Positions 61,530 to 64,000 of a stretch of DNA of 64,000 nt are shown piece by piece. Position numbers and translations under genes: made by a program. The DNA is from Paratinospora sagittata (Eukaryota; Streptophyta; Magnoliopsida; Ranunculales; Menispermaceae), in contig CM069613.1 in the NCBI GenBank assembly GCA_035771175.1, forward strand, positions 6,506,001 to 6,570,000, read 5' to 3'. Below the pieces are notes generated by a model, which saw only the letters and a program-made list of their open reading frames with translations, did not search any database and was not told the origin of the DNA. Position 1 is the first letter of the stretch. The number at the start of each line of letters is the position of its first letter.

Positions 61530-62300
61530 CCACGGAAGATAATCATGAAATAAAGGGGAAGAGAAAGAAGAAAAAAAAAAAAACAAGAGAGCATTAACAA
61601 AATCCAAACTCAATGGGTCTTCTTCAACATCAAACCCAACCCACCCAAAAAAGAACAGAGTAGTAATAAGGTAGCTTTAGAGAGAGAAAGAAAGGAGAGT
61701 TGCAAAAGACCGTGAAGTGAAATAAAGAAAGAGAATCAAAAGTGGGAGAGTGTAAAAGATGGGCTTTTGTTGTGGGGATTAAGAGATGGAGAGAGAGAAA
61801 CAGTGATGAAGGAAGAAGGTGAATCTCTCATACACGCATGCAGTAGCAGAAGCAGCAATGCTTTTGGTTTTGGTGTTTTCTTTATCACGTGTAAAAGGCT
61901 TTGCCTTCCTCTCTATCTCTGCTTTCCTTTTTAATGGCCTCTCTCTCTCTTCTTTCTCTCTCTAGATTCTCTCTCTAAGAGGGTAGCTGATTTTGGACTG
62001 AACAAGCAGCCTCGGGGACTTAACAAAGATTAAAAAAAATTATCTTAAATTTTTTTAAGAAGGACAGTGTTTTTAGAGAGAGAAAAAGAGAAATCCACAA
62101 CAGCTACTAAGGATCCAAAAGCAATCATAGACAGAAGAAGAATAATTCGAACTTGCAGTGCCTTCCCTCTGCACAACTTCTCTCAATAACATCTCCCCAC
62201 CACCCCCCCTTTCTCTCTCCTCTCTCTTCAAACACCTTTCTCTCTCTCTCTCCTCTCTCTAAAATCCCCAATATCTCGTGTGCCCACAACAAGAAGAATA
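61530..62300 (-). promoter_or_regulatory. AGO10 first (non-coding) exon and proximal promoter, GA/CT-rich
   Basis: Upstream of the donor at 61529 the sequence has many GAGAGA/CTCTCT blocks (61680-61800, 61910-61975, 62215-62265), as seen in leaders and promoters of plant developmental genes. The transcription start cannot be fixed. An upstream ATG at 61594-61592 would lie in the leader exon, so an upstream ORF is possible. Confidence 0.35.
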
Positions 62301-64000
62301 ATAAGTAGGAGAAGCTTAGAGTCATGAAGATGTAAGTAATGTAACGGTTGGTTTTTTTTTTGCAAGACTGATTTTGTGGGTAGAGAGCCATGTAACTAAA
62401 GTGGCACGGGTTATTAGAGTGAGACATTTGGTTGAAGTATAGGTGGGTACCACTTAAGAAATGATCAGGTCTTTTTACCACTTTTTATAAGGACAGATTA
62501 ATAGAGGAGAAAAGAAAGAGCTAGAGAGCATCTATATTATTATACATATGTTGATGGAGCCCACTTGAGGAGAGAGGGGGTTAGGAGGAGTTTCAAGGTG
62601 GAATCAGACCCATTAGATTGTAATGTAGAATTTATTCTTTTACGATGCATGGGGTGGGTTCAATAGTACTAAAAGAGAAGAGATACCAGCTTTCTCAGCC
62701 TCACCAAAGATCAAAGTTTGACTCATCTCTCTCTTTCACTCTTTTTCTAAGTAGGACCCCCTGTGACCATTTTGTTCAAATCTCACATTATCTCTTTACT
62801 TATATATGTTAAAAATTAAATCATTACTTTCTAAAATCCTTGTGATGTGTTATCCTATTAGAATGCAGGCCATTTTTGGCACAACTTTTGTATGTAGCCA
62901 AGGTTAAAAGAATAAATTATAAATTTCAGCGCACTATCACCCGTAAATTGCATTGAATCACGTATTAATATATAATTTAATAAAAATTTAAAAATATATA
63001 TATATTTATTTCGTGAATATAGTATTTTTTACATTAGATTATATATATACAAGACATAAAAGATTCATCGATCCATCCGATCAAATATATGGACGGTCTC
63101 AATTATAATAAATATTATCATATATTATGGCTCAATAAGACTCTAATAAAGTTGCAATGTATAAGACCCAATATCACAACTCCTCCCCACCTTATATGAG
63201 GTTAAAGAAAGTTTAATCTTTTACTTCATACAAGGGCGGGTGCCTCGCTGTTTGAGCTACGAATCATTGGCAAAATTGAAAGATATTGTAATGATAAACT
63301 ACAATTAATGTAGCGTCACTCTATTGAAAAATTATTTATGAATAAGTTTTTGAAAATTTATTTAATTAATTAAAAAGTGCTACAATGATTCTTGATTTAT
63401 ATCAAGTGACAATCATGTGATTAGTTAAAAATAAAACACTTACATAATAAGGACACTCTTTTTTAAGATTCATAAGATGAAAATCACATTTGTGACCCTT
63501 TTAGTATTTGTCTTTTTTTTGTAAAAAAGTTATTAGTTTTGATTGCCCAATTAAACATGCACAAAGTTGACAAATGAGTACTAATTCAGTGTAATTAATC
63601 TCAAATTTTATATTGCTATATAATAAAAAAACGTTGAGATTTTCAATTTCATTTTTGGGTCTACCTCATCTACTAAATATTTGGTAAAATTCCTTATCAA
63701 TTCTTACATTGTGTATAGTGTATTATTAATTAAAATATTTCTTTTGTATATATATTCAACTCAACTAAGTTTTTTTTTTTATACCAATTTTTCTGCATCT
63801 GGGAGGTGTCCTCTTTCTCTTTGAGAGAAATTAATCATTCCAGATTCGGGCATGACAGAGTCGTTTGGGCTGATTCTTGCAACTGAGGCGGATAAATAAT
63901 GACACGTTCAGGCTCGAACTCGAGACCTGGACCTCAACCTCACTTATACTTAATTTCTCAACTAATTGAGCTATCACCGATTGGTAACTAAACCTTTTTC
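62301..64000. other. Upstream intergenic DNA of AGO10; no gene recognised
   Basis: AT-rich with scattered CT blocks. Near the window end (about 63905-63985) GGCTCGAACTCGAGACC followed by AATTGAGCTATCACC resembles the tRNA-derived B-box and tail of common plant SINE-like repeats. This is weak because no A box, poly(A) tail or flanking duplication is visible before the window ends. Confidence 0.45.

Noticed and set aside
63905..63985. tRNA gene at the window end (GGCTCGAACTCGAGACC, like a B box)
   Set aside because: No matching A box or cloverleaf could be laid out; more likely a SINE-like scrap.

Overview
This is nuclear DNA of a flowering plant, most likely a eudicot. The evidence is a complete 22-exon ARGONAUTE10-type gene with plant splice sites, Ty3/gypsy retrotransposons of the plant chromovirus (Tekay/Del-like) and Athila-like types, and AT-rich intergenic DNA with long (AT)n and (CTT)n tracts. 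The species cannot be named from the sequence alone.

Positions 1-50432 are almost entirely nested LTR retrotransposons. A segment of at least 22.7 kb occurs twice in direct orientation, at 1-22717 and 27715-50432. The offset is 27,714-27,715 bp apart from microsatellite and indel shifts, and substitutions run at about 0.1% by eye. The 22718-27714 stretch between the copies occurs once in the window. The simplest reading is a young tandem duplication of a 27.7-kb unit (22718-50432), of which the window shows the end of the left copy and all of the right copy. A false duplication from joining two haplotypes is the main alternative.

Each unit contains, left to right: (i) plus-strand chromovirus A, seen with its 5' LTR and tRNA-iMet-type primer binding site only in the right unit, with gag-pol broken by several stops and frameshifts; (ii) inside A's 3' LTR, a captured exon of a TPD1-like secreted cysteine-rich protein gene; (iii) about 2 kb of anonymous DNA with a 197-bp tandem repeat; (iv) Athila-like element C, with a tRNA-Asp-type primer binding site, gag and protease but no reverse transcriptase or integrase; (v) minus-strand chromovirus B, a relative of A, lying inside the gag of C. 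B lacks its 5' LTR and is flanked by a 44-bp imperfect direct repeat. No retrotransposon ORF in the window is intact.

At 22718-25220 a single-copy stretch ends in a TPD1-like exon with a plausible splice acceptor directly before it. It may be a relic of the host locus that supplied the captured exon. The right-hand end of C (50597-51326) is a foldback of two opposed LTR fragments of about 340 bp with a short loop.

From 52764 to 60643 on the minus strand lies an intact AGO10 (PINHEAD/ZWILLE) gene. Twenty-two coding exons can be placed with GT-AG junctions, giving 997 residues with the full D-E-D-H slicer tetrad. A probable 5' UTR exon and intron extend it to about 61.5 kb or beyond. A solo LTR of copia-like appearance sits antisense in its eighth intron. 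The remaining DNA to 64000 is the presumed upstream region, with no further gene recognised. I found no CRISPR array, operon or prokaryotic system. The most unusual content is the captured TPD1-like exon, the decayed LTR termini, the tandem duplication, and the foldback next to an Argonaute gene.
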